Shown: positions 25,586 to 33,950, numbered from the stretch's first letter. The stretch: 64,000 nt of DNA from an uncultured Muribaculaceae bacterium (GCA_910579105.1 CAJTRT010000006.1:1-64000), one strand, 5' to 3'. The notes: a model not told the origin generated them from the sequence alone. Program-made: numbers and translations.

Positions 25586-26452
25586 TCAGAATGTGAACCA
25601 TATGGCGGGGCTTCCGGAGAATGAGGAGAGGGTGGCGGAGGTGTCTGAGCGGAAGTCGCGGCGGGCGCCTGAGGGGTCTTCGGGGGAGAGGAGGGCTTTG
25701 ATTCCGGCGGCGGGGTCGCCGATCACCCAGTAGGCGGCGCCCCGGTCGGGGCAGTCGGTGACGAGGCCGAAGGCTTTTACTTTCTTGATCTGCGAGAAGA
25801 AGCCGAGGAGGGAGGATGCTTCTGTGATGTCTTTGGCTTTCAGCAGCTCCTGGATTACCTCGAGCTGCCAGAGCGGGATGGGGGAGGAAGTCTGGGCCTG
25901 GACGGCTCGCTGAAGCTCGCCGCACTCGACAGGCCGCGCCGGGGAGGGAGCTGGGGAAGGAGCTGGGGAAGGGGCAGGGGAGGGAGTTGGGGCTTCCTGG
26001 CTTGCTCGCTCGGCTTCCGCCTCGTGCACGGGAGGGGCTGGAGCCGGGATTGGGGTTGGGGGCGGAGCCGTGGCGGCCAGGGCGGGGGAGACTGCCGGGG
26101 TGGGCGGGGCTCCGCCGGTGATTTCGGCGATGGAGATGTAGGAGAGGACGCGGGTGTGGTCGCCGCGGAGCATGCGGAGGTGCTTTATGCCGGCGAGGAC
26201 GGCGGGGGAGAGCGGTGTGCCGGGGTGGTTTGCGGCGAGGTATTCGTTCACGCGGTTTATGAGGAGGAGGTCGGCGTTCTCGAGGGCATGGCGGGGGTCC
26301 TGGGTGGTTGATTCCTCGGAGAGGTATTCTTTGTTCAGCTTCATCTGGGCGAACTCCTTCGCGGTGTTGAGGGGTGCGCCGTCGGGTGTCTGGGCTGCCA
26401 CGGCGGCGTGGAGGGCCAGGAGTGTGGCGGCTATGATTAACTTTCTGAGCAT
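25586..26452 (-). CDS. Secreted protein of unknown function with in-frame repeat peptides
   Basis: A 288-residue exported protein. Signal peptide: MLRKLIIAATLLALHAAVAAQ. The N-terminal third is helical (YLSEESTTQDPRHALENADLL). A Pro/Ala-rich linker carries tandem APSP repeats and two inserted units: EAEAERASQ (flavour C) and ECGELQRAV (flavour A). The C-terminal part (VIQELLKAKDITEASSLLGF, then YWVIGDPAAGIKALLSPED) looks globular. Only a 29-bp gap separates it from the next gene. The function is unknown; it belongs to the tubulin-like operon by position. Confidence 0.7.
   Translation of the reverse strand: MLRKLIIAATLLALHAAVAAQTPDGAPLNTAKEFAQMKLNKEYLSEESTTQDPRHALENADLLLINRVNEYLAANHPGTPLSPAVLAGIKHLRMLRGDHTRVLSYISIAEITGGAPPTPAVSPALAATAPPPTPIPAPAPPVHEAEAERASQEAPTPSPAPSPAPSPAPSPARPVECGELQRAVQAQTSSPIPLWQLEVIQELLKAKDITEASSLLGFFSQIKKVKAFGLVTDCPDRGAAYWVIGDPAAGIKALLSPEDPSGARRDFRSDTSATLSSFSGSPAIWFTF
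25904..26030. repeat. Two in-frame repeats inside the secreted-protein gene
   Basis: A unit at 25904-25932 and C unit at 26003-26030, separated by a tandem GGGGAAGGAGCTG-type tract encoding APSP repeats. The gene's frame is preserved throughout. Confidence 0.85.
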
Positions 26453-26463
26453 GGCGGTTTTCT

Positions 26464-27612
26464 CTACTGGGCGTTTTCGTCGAATAGTGACAGGATGCGG
26501 GAGAGGGGTATGTAGGCGGTCAGGCGGGCGTCGACTTTGCCTGAGAGGTTTTCGATGTTTTCGGGGTTGAGGCGGATGCGTATGGAGTGGCAGTAGCCCA
26601 TCGAGGGGTCGCTTGCCATGAGGAGGCAGGTGTGGCGGCCGTCGTGACGGACTTCGGACAGGCCGAAGAAGAGGCGGCATCCTTGCTGGCGGAGGTGGCG
26701 GAGGAGGGGGTTGAGGGGGATGGGTATTCTGACTTTCTCCCGGTCGAGGGTCGTGTAGGATAGGTCGAGGATGAGGTTGTTGGGTATTTCGGCGGTTGTG
26801 AGGATGTTGGAGAGGGTTTCTACGGGGTATTGGCGGGGGTTGTTGACGGGGATGGAGTCGATGGGGGAGAGGTATAGGTTGTTGTTGATGTCGGGGGTGA
26901 AGAGGAAATCGCCGGGGATTGCCAGGGGGAGGGTTCGCGCTCGCTCGGTTTCCGCCTCGCGCGCGTCGGGGGTTGAGGTGGAGGAAGAGGAGGGAGCAGC
27001 TCGCTGAAGCTCGCTGAACCCGACAGGGGCGGAGGAGGGGAGAGCGGGGGAAGAGGGAACGGAGGAGGGGGCGGAAGAGGAAGAGGGGAGGGAGGGAGAG
27101 GGGTGGCTGGAGGCGAGGGAGCGGAGGAAGGAGATGAGGCGTGTTTCGCGCTCGGCGGGGGTCTGGCGGGTGAGGAGGAGGTGGTCGATGGGGAATGAGA
27201 TGGCGTAGACGGGCGCGCCGAGGGTGTCGCGCCATTCGAGGCGGTAGTGGCGGCCGAGGCGGGTGGCGACGGAGACTGAGAGGGGGACGCCTTCCGCGGT
27301 GGTCAGGGGGCCTTTGGCGGCCACGATGGATGGCAGGGAGGCGATGGGGCCTCCTTCGGTTATCACGCCGTCCTGGAAGAGTTTTTCCTCGATTGCGCGG
27401 TCGGCAGGGAGGCCGGCGGCGGCTTCCGCGGCGTACAGCTCGACGAAGCGGTAGGCGGGGGATGAGAGGGAATCGGGGAAGAGGCGGTGGGCCTCCGCCA
27501 GGGGGGCGGCGGGGTGGCTGGGTTGGGATGAGACAACGGCAGGGGGCTCCGCGGCCCAGGTGATGAGCCGCGGAACCAGGAGTGCTGCCGCTATTGTCTG
27601 CTTTAAGTTCAT
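26464..27612 (-). CDS. Secreted protein of unknown function with in-frame repeat peptides
   Basis: A 382-residue protein with an N-terminal export signal (MNLKQTIAAALLVPRLITWA). Residues about 30-170 look globular. A Ser/Pro-rich linker contains two inserted units, GFSELQRA (flavour A) and REAETERA (flavour C). The C-terminal half (IPGDFLFTPDINNNLYLSPIDS to YIPLSRILSLFDENA) looks like a second domain. The arrangement of globular, low-complexity linker with the same two repeat flavours, and globular is shared with the next gene downstream, 11 bp away. No family was recognised. Confidence 0.7.
   Translation of the reverse strand: MNLKQTIAAALLVPRLITWAAEPPAVVSSQPSHPAAPLAEAHRLFPDSLSSPAYRFVELYAAEAAAGLPADRAIEEKLFQDGVITEGGPIASLPSIVAAKGPLTTAEGVPLSVSVATRLGRHYRLEWRDTLGAPVYAISFPIDHLLLTRQTPAERETRLISFLRSLASSHPSPSLPSSSSAPSSVPSSPALPSSAPVGFSELQRAAPSSSSTSTPDAREAETERARTLPLAIPGDFLFTPDINNNLYLSPIDSIPVNNPRQYPVETLSNILTTAEIPNNLILDLSYTTLDREKVRIPIPLNPLLRHLRQQGCRLFFGLSEVRHDGRHTCLLMASDPSMGYCHSIRIRLNPENIENLSGKVDARLTAYIPLSRILSLFDENAQ
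26936..27027. repeat. Two in-frame repeats inside the upstream secreted-protein gene
   Basis: C unit at 26936-26967 and A unit at 26998-27027, in the same order and the same reading frames as the pair in the neighbouring gene (25904-26030). Confidence 0.85.
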
Positions 27613-27640
27613 GGATTGGTGGTTGTCTGGCCCCGGGGAA

Positions 27641-27738
27641 GCCGCTCGCCTTTGGCTCGCTCCACCCGACAGTCCGCGGGGGAGCGGAGGAGAGGCGGAG
27701 GGAGGAACAGCTCGCTGAAGCTCGCTGAACCCGACAGG
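27641..27738. repeat. Repeat array: E, A
   Basis: E unit at 27641-27672 and A unit at 27709-27738, in the 269-bp gap upstream of the secreted-protein gene. Confidence 0.8.
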
Positions 27739-27795
27739 GGCGGATGAGGGGTTGGCGGCGAGGGAGCGGAGGTGGGGTAACCGGGTTGGTTTTGC

Positions 27796-27813
27796 CCAGG
27801 CACCGGTGCCTGG
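27796..27813. repeat. Perfect 18-bp palindrome
   Basis: CCAGGCACCGGTGCCTGG. Related CAGGCGAGGGAGCGGAGG and CCGGTGCC segments are repeated nearby. It could be a small hairpin between operon genes or a protein site. Confidence 0.5.
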
Positions 27814-27881
27814 AGGGACCCAGGCGAGGGAGCGGAGGGGGCTGGGGGCCGGTGCCGGGAGGGGCTTAGGCGAGGGATGGT

Positions 27882-28592
27882 TCAGACGCCGGCGTTGAAC
27901 TGGCGGGCCTGGCCGTTGGCGAATTTCACGAGGCCGGAAACAAGGCGGCCGTCGGAGAATTTGGCGTTGAGGATGATGTCGCCGCTGTTGACGTCGATGG
28001 TCTCCTTACGGGCGTTGCGAAGGTCGATTGAGTGGCTTCCCTGGACTTTGACTGTGCCGAGGCCTCCGCCGGGCTTGCCGTTGACTGCGGGGCCGGTGTA
28101 GAGGCCGTACTGGCAGCGGGCGTTGGTGAGGTAGTTGGAGGGCGCGGCGGGGGTGTTGCCTTTGGCCTTGGCTGCCTCTTCGGCGGCTTTGACGGAGTCT
28201 TCGCGGGCTTTGGCGAGGGCTTCTGCCTCCGCGGCGGCGATTGAGTCGGCGATGGCCTGCTGCCGGGCAGCCTCGGCGGTGGCGGTGGAATCGACGGCCT
28301 GGTCGGTCGCGGGGGCTTCCTCGACGACTTCCTCTACGACGGGTTCCTGGGCGGGGGCTTCCTCGTTATCGGAGCCGCGTGTGAGGGCGAAGGCTGCGAC
28401 GGCGATGGCGACCACCGCGGCGACGATGATGGCGATCATCATGGTGTTGGAGGCTTTGACTTCCTGGATCATCTCGGAACCGCATTCGGGGCATTTGAGC
28501 TCGCCCCCTTCGGGGATTTCAAACTGTTCCTTCTTTCCTGCCTTGTCGCAGTTGCCGAAGTTGAGGCAGCGGTATTTCTTTGCTTTTGCCAT
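27882..28592 (-). CDS. Zinc-ribbon, single-TM protein with MORN-like C-terminus
   Basis: A 236-residue protein. Zinc-ribbon cysteines C9, C15, C34 and C37 (the last two in CPEC) form a cytoplasmic head. A membrane helix covers about residues 50-70. An acidic, then Ala/Glu-rich coiled stretch (about 75-155) leads to a C-terminal domain (YGLYTGPAVNGKPGGGLGTVKV, then FSDGRLVSGLVKFANGQ) with MORN-like repeats. Topology suggests a link between cytoplasm and periplasm. It lies directly downstream of the tubulin-like gene, making it a plausible membrane tether for that protein; this is inference. Confidence 0.75.
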   Translation of the reverse strand: MAKAKKYRCLNFGNCDKAGKKEQFEIPEGGELKCPECGSEMIQEVKASNTMMIAIIVAAVVAIAVAAFALTRGSDNEEAPAQEPVVEEVVEEAPATDQAVDSTATAEAARQQAIADSIAAAEAEALAKAREDSVKAAEEAAKAKGNTPAAPSNYLTNARCQYGLYTGPAVNGKPGGGLGTVKVQGSHSIDLRNARKETIDVNSGDIILNAKFSDGRLVSGLVKFANGQARQFNAGV

Positions 28593-28632
28593 TTTTTTGA
28601 GGATATTTTTTGAGGTTTAAAGTTTTGAGGGG

Positions 28633-28768
28633 GCTCGGCTCCGCCTCGCCACAGTGGCGGGGCGGAGGGAGGGGAAAGGGCGGGACGGGCGAATTATACG
28701 CGGCACGCCGCGTCCCTACGGGAGGGAGGAGAGGGACAGGGGGGCGCCGCGCGAGGCGGAAGCCGGAC
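28633..28768. repeat. Repeat array: D, REP-like, C
   Basis: D unit (28633-28658), minus-oriented REP-like unit (28695-28719) and a truncated C unit (28749-28768), in the gap between the tubulin-like and zinc-ribbon genes. Confidence 0.8.
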
Positions 28769-28784
28769 GGGGCGCCCCGGGGGG

Positions 28785-31700
28785 TTATTCGGGTTTGTAG
28801 GTTTTGAGGATTTCGATGCCGCGGGTGAGCCAGTTGACGAACTGCTGGTAGCGGGGCTTGGGGGTGGGGTTCTCGGCCTTTATGACGGCGGAGACGTTGG
28901 CGAGGACGCGCTTCTGGATTTCTTCAAGTTTTGCCTTGACCTCGAGGAGGGCGGTGGGGTCGGTGTCCTTGAATTCCTCCTCCATGGCGTCGCGGTAGAG
29001 GCGTTTGATTTCGCGGGAGCGTTCCTCTATGAGGCGGTCGTCGAAGGGCATGTCGATGAACCTGGTGTAGCCCCATGGGGTTATCTCGGCGTTACCGAGG
29101 ATGTCGACTCCGTCGGAGGCTCCGTACTGGCCGGAGGTGCCTTCGTCGAGGAGTATGCGTCCGAGGCCGAGGTCGAGGAGCATGTAGGGCATGACCTCGT
29201 CGCGGAGCTCGTCGGGTTTCTTGGCGGGGACGGCGAAGAGTGGCCGGTAGTCCTGTGCCTTGCCTTCTGAGACGAGGACGATGGCGTTGGAGGGGTTGGC
29301 CGCGACGAGCTGGTCGAACTTGGCCTTGAGCATGGGGACGGAGTTGATCGCCCTCATGGGGAGGTTGTTCTTGATGATCGAGATAGTGATCTCGTCGGCT
29401 TCGCGGCCCTCGGTGCTGACTGTTATGGAGGCTCCCGTTCCGCCTGGGATGGCTCCTCGCAGGGCGGTCTCGAGGTCGGAGGCGAAGGATACGAGTTCGG
29501 GGCTCTTGACCTTGGGGAGGATAACGAGGATGCGGGTGATGAGGATGTTCGTGCCGATCTGGGGCGCGTCGGTGTTGGCGTTGTTCAGGCGGATCTCGTT
29601 CATGTTGATTTCGGTGAACACGCCGGAGGCGGTGATGAGCTGGCGGGCGAACTCGTTGAGTTCCTCGGTCTTGCCGCGGTATTTGTTCATCAGGCGCTCC
29701 ATGATGGGCACCTGGAGGACGCGTTTCGACTCCTCGGAGCAGAGCTCGTTGTGGAAGGCGAGGATCTCGGGGTAGACGTTGTCGAGGAGGATGTGGCTGA
29801 CGGATGAGCGGTTGAAGGCACCGACGTTGAGGAATCGGCCGTCGGAGGCGAGCTGGTCGGCGATGGCTCCGCGCATTGTCTTGCAGATTTTGTCCATCTT
29901 TCCCTCGTTTCCGCGGAGTCGTTCCTCGAGGTCTTTGAGGCGGCCGCGGTGGTAGAAGTCGACCACGGGGTCTGTGAGGTCTGTGAGGCCGTCGTCGGTG
30001 GTCTCGTAGAGGTCGGGCAGGAGTGTCGCCATGCGCTCCTTGTTGAACTTGATCACGTCGTCGATGGCCTGCTCGAAGCCGACGAGGCGGTGGGCGAGGT
30101 CGGCGAAGGCGTTTTCAAGAGCCTGGGCCAGGGGCACGGCGAAGAGGCGCACGGCCTCCATCTCGGTCTTGCGGCAGTAGAGCTGCTTGCAGAAGTTTGT
30201 GACGCGCTCGAAGCGGTTACCGAAGATTATCGGTCGTTTGAGCATGCCTGCGGCGAGGTACTCGTTTTTGACGAGCTGTATGTCCTTCATCAGGGCGTCG
30301 CATTTCTGCGCGAGGTCGGGGAGGAGTTTCTCCTGGAGCGCGAGGGCCTCGTTGGAGATGTACGTGGTCAGCCGGTCGACCACCTGCCGGGCCTCGGAGA
30401 TGCTGAGGCGTCCTTCGGTCCACTCCTTGAAGATGTATTTCTCGACGGTCTGTGCGATCTGGCGGACGTAGCTGTCGAGCGATGATGCCTTGTCGGAGTA
30501 GAAGTTCTCCACGCCCTTGTTGCGGAACCCGTTCTCGAAACCGCCGCGGCAGAGGTTGACGAGCTGGTCGAAGGGGTGGTCGGTGCCTTTCGCAGCGACG
30601 GCCCAGTTGTCGACGCAGGGGTCCCAATATGAGCCGAACTCACCTTTGCGCCATCCTTCTCGGGAGTCGCCTTCGAGAATGAAGTCTTTGAGCATAAGGT
30701 GGTTGCGGTCGAGGTTCCAGGAATCCTGGCGTCCGGGCTGGTTCAGGTAGCCCAGCGGGTCGAAGTTCTTTGGTTCGTCGCGGAAGCCGGAAGTGGAGCT
30801 CCAGTTGTCGTATTTGAGCTGGAGCATGGCGGCGGTGCCGAGGGTGTAGGTGATGTGCTCGGAGATTTCCTGCTCGGGTACCACGACGCGCTTGATGCCG
30901 AAAGAGCCGATGGCGCGGGTGCGGGCGGGTACGGGCGCTCCGTCCTCGGGGTCGGCTGTCTCGTCGTACTCGTCGCGGGAGTTGGCGAGGTTCTCGTAGG
31001 TGTAGAATCGGCGGAACTCGTCGTCGATCGGGCCTCCGGGGCAGAAGATGTAGGTATAGATGAAGTCAGATACCATCCTTGCCAGCTCGTTGGGATCGGT
31101 TATGGTGAATCCGAAGGAGTTGGTGGAGCTGTACAGCATCAGGCCGTTCGCTATTTTGAGCTCCTGGGGTATGGCTCCAGCCTTGACGTTCTCGGCTGTG
31201 GGGTTGTCGAATGTGAGGTAGGTCCGCCCTTTCTCGACGTTTGAAGTGATGTCGAAGGGGGGCACGGAACCTTTTCCGGCCCATTCCTGGTTGTGGTGGG
31301 AGGTGAAGAGGTTGTTCAGCTCGAGGAGCGCTCCGTATCCGTTGGCGTGGTAGCGACCGTTATCCCAGGAGGGGTTTGGCTGCGTTTCCGGGAGCTGGCA
31401 GAAGACGGTGAGGTTGAACCCGGTGCTTTCGGCCTTTGTCTGCTCGAACATGAGCTTGCGGGTCTGGACGATCGCGTCGATGACCGCGCCGGAGCCGGTT
31501 CCCCCCGCGAGGCCGCAGAAGATGTGTATGTTGACGGGCTTGCCCATCTCGCGCTTGTTCATCTCGGTGAGCTCTGTGCGGAGCTTGTGGAGGTATGCGT
31601 CGATGTTGGCGCCGAAGAGGAGGCGTCCGGCCCGGCGTTTCTGGTCGGCGGCCGCGCCCACGGGGCAAGTGGCGGTCTGTGTCTCGCCGACGTTTCCGAG

Positions 31701-31985
31701 GACGCCCATCAGGCGCGTGAAGCCTTTGGGGTTGTTGAATATGGCGTCGATGTTGGAGTTTGTCTTGATGTCGACGAAGTCGCTTGCGGTGAAGCAGCAG
31801 TTGCCGTGTATTGTCTGGTATGAGGGGTCAGACGGGTTTAGCATGCCGCGGTCGGTGTCGACGTATATGAAGCCGATCGGGAGGTGCTTCCGCTCCTCTT
31901 CGGAGTACTCGTTCCAGAGCCGCTGGCGGAAGGCTTTGAGGATTTTGCCCCCGGTGCCGCCGATACCAATAAGGATGTGTGACAT
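28785..31985 (-). CDS. Tubulin/FtsZ-like GTPase family protein (Tubulin_2-like)
   Basis: A 1066-residue protein whose N-terminal domain carries the tubulin-superfamily pattern: IGIGGTGGKILKAF at residues 6-19 and the signature loop CGLAGGTGSGAVIDAIV with GGTGSG at 161-166. This matches the large, divergent tubulin-like proteins distinct from cell-division FtsZ, which lack its linker and C-terminal peptide. About 700 further residues, largely helical, follow and are not recognised. No signal peptide is present, so it is cytosolic. It is the second gene after a strong promoter, between a small membrane protein and a zinc-ribbon/TM protein. Known relatives are proposed to remodel membranes; polymerisation here is untested. 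Confidence 0.85.
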   Translation of the reverse strand: MSHILIGIGGTGGKILKAFRQRLWNEYSEEERKHLPIGFIYVDTDRGMLNPSDPSYQTIHGNCCFTASDFVDIKTNSNIDAIFNNPKGFTRLMGVLGNVGETQTATCPVGAAADQKRRAGRLLFGANIDAYLHKLRTELTEMNKREMGKPVNIHIFCGLAGGTGSGAVIDAIVQTRKLMFEQTKAESTGFNLTVFCQLPETQPNPSWDNGRYHANGYGALLELNNLFTSHHNQEWAGKGSVPPFDITSNVEKGRTYLTFDNPTAENVKAGAIPQELKIANGLMLYSSTNSFGFTITDPNELARMVSDFIYTYIFCPGGPIDDEFRRFYTYENLANSRDEYDETADPEDGAPVPARTRAIGSFGIKRVVVPEQEISEHITYTLGTAAMLQLKYDNWSSTSGFRDEPKNFDPLGYLNQPGRQDSWNLDRNHLMLKDFILEGDSREGWRKGEFGSYWDPCVDNWAVAAKGTDHPFDQLVNLCRGGFENGFRNKGVENFYSDKASSLDSYVRQIAQTVEKYIFKEWTEGRLSISEARQVVDRLTTYISNEALALQEKLLPDLAQKCDALMKDIQLVKNEYLAAGMLKRPIIFGNRFERVTNFCKQLYCRKTEMEAVRLFAVPLAQALENAFADLAHRLVGFEQAIDDVIKFNKERMATLLPDLYETTDDGLTDLTDPVVDFYHRGRLKDLEERLRGNEGKMDKICKTMRGAIADQLASDGRFLNVGAFNRSSVSHILLDNVYPEILAFHNELCSEESKRVLQVPIMERLMNKYRGKTEELNEFARQLITASGVFTEINMNEIRLNNANTDAPQIGTNILITRILVILPKVKSPELVSFASDLETALRGAIPGGTGASITVSTEGREADEITISIIKNNLPMRAINSVPMLKAKFDQLVAANPSNAIVLVSEGKAQDYRPLFAVPAKKPDELRDEVMPYMLLDLGLGRILLDEGTSGQYGASDGVDILGNAEITPWGYTRFIDMPFDDRLIEERSREIKRLYRDAMEEEFKDTDPTALLEVKAKLEEIQKRVLANVSAVIKAENPTPKPRYQQFVNWLTRGIEILKTYKPE

Positions 31986-32027
31986 GGTGATTGGTGTGTT
32001 ATGTTTTTAATATAGTTTTCCGTGGGA

Positions 32028-32573
32028 TCAGAAGTTGAGGTCGCAGGGGCCGCCGGAGGGGGATCCCGCGTAAGGGTCGGAGAGCGGGACCGGGCGGCGG
32101 GGCCGCATAAGCGCGGCGAGGCCCGCGGCCGCGGCGCAGAAGGCGGCGAGCCATAGGGCGCGGCGGAGCATGTAGTCGGCGATCGACTGGTCGATGCGGC
32201 GGGCTATGGCGGCGACGGTGCCCACGGATGCCGCGGTCTCCTCGGAGAGGAACGCGGATGCTCCGGGAATGCCGTCGAGCAGCTCGGCCGCGGCGACGTT
32301 TTCGGAGATGGTCTCCGTGGTTATCTCAGCGGCGGTGGCGGCCTGGTCGACGAGGCCGCGTACTGACGACGCTCCGACGAGGAGGACGGTCTGGTATCCG
32401 CCGAACACGAGTAGGAAGAGGGACAGGAGGGCTGTGCGGAGGTAGTCGAGGCGGAAAGCCTTGACGAAGAGCACCGCTCCGGCGGCGGCCAGCAGGATGG
32501 CGGCCCCCAGTCCGAGGAAGATTGACGAAAGGAAGTTAAAGATGAAGTCCACTTTTCTGTTTATTGGTAACAA
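32028..32573 (-). CDS. Small membrane protein, first gene of the tubulin-like operon
   Basis: A 181-residue protein with three hydrophobic segments: residues about 13-35, 45-67 and 138-158. The segment between the second and third is a predicted soluble loop rich in Ala, Thr and Glu. The C-terminus is Pro-rich (MRPRRPVPLSDPYAG). It starts 106 nt downstream of a perfect promoter and 42 bp before the tubulin-like gene, so it is probably an integral part of the same system. No family was recognised. Confidence 0.72.
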   Translation of the reverse strand: MLPINRKVDFIFNFLSSIFLGLGAAILLAAAGAVLFVKAFRLDYLRTALLSLFLLVFGGYQTVLLVGASSVRGLVDQAATAAEITTETISENVAAAELLDGIPGASAFLSEETAASVGTVAAIARRIDQSIADYMLRRALWLAAFCAAAAGLAALMRPRRPVPLSDPYAGSPSGGPCDLNF

Positions 32574-32643
32574 ATGTTAAGTAATTGGGGGGGGTAAAAC
32601 TCAACTTTTGTTAGTTTAAATTGAGGTAAAGCTATGAAAACAA

Positions 32644-32657
32644 CGGCCATATGGCCG
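32644..32657. promoter_or_regulatory. Palindrome at the start of the tubulin-operon leader
   Basis: CGGCCATATGGCCG, a perfect 14-bp palindrome about 22 bp downstream of the -7 box, so close to the transcript's 5' end. It could be an operator or a leader hairpin. Confidence 0.4.
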
Positions 32658-32678
32658 CATATAACTCCGTAATATGCG

Positions 32679-32709
32679 CAAAGTTAGACAAAAAGCAAAG
32701 AAATGCAAA
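32679..32709 (-). promoter_or_regulatory. Promoter of the tubulin-like operon
   Basis: On the minus strand: TTTG (32706-32709), a 19-bp spacer and TAACTTTG (32679-32686). All elements match the Bacteroidota consensus. It is the only clear promoter found for the minus-strand series from 32573 down to about 23326. Confidence 0.78.
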
Positions 32710-32784
32710 ATTATTTATTGGAAAATGGTTTAAGGGGAATGGGTGTAATGGTTTTAAAAATTAACGAAACGCACGGCTGGGACC

Positions 32785-32935
32785 CGCTCGGCTTCCGCCT
32801 CGCCTTGGGGGGATGGAGGGTAAGCCGCTCGCTGAAGCTCGCTCCACGCGACGGGCCGCGGGGGCTTTTAGCTCGGCTTCGCCTCGCCACGGTGAGGGGC
32901 GGAGGCGGTGTATACGCGGCACGCCGCGTCCCTAC
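32785..32935. repeat. Repeat array: C, A, D, REP-like
   Basis: C (32785-32803), A (GCTCGCTGAAGCTCGCTCCA, 32824-32853), D (32871-32894) and minus-oriented REP-like (32911-32935). This is the fullest array in the window, with all units in one orientation. Confidence 0.85.
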
Positions 32936-32995
32936 CGGCGGGACGGAAGGGAAGGGGGGATTCATGGGCGGGCGGGACGGCTTTGGATGGAAACA

Positions 32996-33025
32996 GACAA
33001 GGAAAGTCTCACGACTTTCCTTGTC
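32996..33025. terminator. Perfect hairpin, terminator-like
   Basis: GACAAGGAAAGTC-TCAC-GACTTTCCTTGTC, a 13-bp stem with a 4-nt loop. No gene ends near it on the plus strand, so which transcript it would end is unclear. Confidence 0.4.
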
Positions 33026-33104
33026 CCAGATACGTAGTAATATTACCAGTCAATATATATGTGTAAATAAGCAATGGATATGCGGTGTGGAGGGGAGGGG
33101 TCTG

Positions 33105-33258
33105 GCCGCTCGCTGAAGCTCGCGGAACCCGACAGGCCCCTGCGGAAAGGGCCGGATGCCGCGAATGATTCGCGGCGCGTCCCTGCTGGGAGGGAGAGGC
33201 TGCTTGGCAGGAGGATGGAAGGGATTGATTCCTCGCTCGGCTTCCGCCTCGCGCACGG
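33105..33258. repeat. Repeat array: A, decayed REP, C
   Basis: A unit (33105-33136), a decayed REP-like palindrome (GCCGCGAATGATTCGCGGC then GCGTCCCTGC, about 33157-33188) and a C unit (33232-33258). Confidence 0.7.
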
Positions 33259-33424
33259 AGAGGGAGAAAGAGGATTGAGCGGTGGAGGGAAAGACTGGGA
33301 GAGCGGGGCGACAGAAGAGAGGGGTCAGGCGCACCAGGAGGGGCTAAGCGGAGAGGGGAAGAGAGCGGGGTGACAGAGGGGAGGGAGAGGGGAAGATGGA
33401 TGAGAGGGAGAGGGGAGCGGGTCG

Positions 33425-33766
33425 CGGTGGCGGAAAAAGAGGGGTGCGGACGGAAGCCGCGCGTGCTCGAATTCCAAGCCTATCTGAGGCACCGCCAAGC
33501 GCCCGGTCCAACGATTGGAAGTCTTACACGCGCACCGTTCGCACCCCCGAAGTCGTTGGAGACGGCGAAAGATGGCAGTTGTTTTCCGTGGACGATAGCT
33601 ATGTTTTTTGCGGCTTGCGGGGGTTGGTTGCCCCGCAGGGCCTGGCGGTTTCCAGAAAGGGATAAAAGAGGGGGCTCGCGAGGCGGATCGTGCTGCGGCG
33701 GGTCGCGGCGAGCCGGTTGGGGCTTTTCCGCTCCGCGAGCGCTATCCGTATTTCACAATTTCCTCT
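33425..33766 (-). ncRNA. Candidate structured non-coding RNA
   Basis: A 340-bp stretch with no credible ORF lies directly downstream of a perfect minus-strand promoter. Read on the minus strand it contains several short stems: CGCTC-GCG-GAGCG, GGCTCGC...GCGAGCC and TGCGGGG-CAACCAAC-CCCCGCA. It ends in a GC stem followed by CCCCTCTTTTT near 33430. I could not match it to tmRNA, RNase P RNA, 6S or SRP RNA. Size and layout fit a stable RNA, but an untranslated relic is possible. Confidence 0.4.
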
Positions 33767-33772
33767 TGGGCG

Positions 33773-33804
33773 CAAAGATAATACATATAGCTCGCTGTCG
33801 CAAA
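33773..33804 (-). promoter_or_regulatory. Minus-strand promoter for the candidate ncRNA
   Basis: TTTG (minus strand, 33801-33804), a 20-bp spacer and TATCTTTG (33773-33780). No coding gene lies downstream for more than 1 kb. Confidence 0.6.
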
Positions 33805-33950
33805 CTTTCCGTGGGAAAAGTGAGGGCAATGTAACATCGGATTGTGTTAAAAGATTTAAAAACCGGGATTTTTCGCTGGTATACAGGGTATTGCCTGGAT
33901 ATAAAATTCAGAAGTTGCATTATCGCAGCCGGGAGGGGGAGGGGTGGCCG

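Noticed and set aside
33425..33766. Possible tmRNA, because the minus strand contains GCCGCAAAAAAC and GGAAAACAACTGCC resembling the tag region
   Set aside because: The conserved tmRNA 5' end, the tRNA-like TTCGA arm and a CCA end are missing, and no clean tag ending in a stop codon can be read. Kept only as an unassigned RNA candidate.
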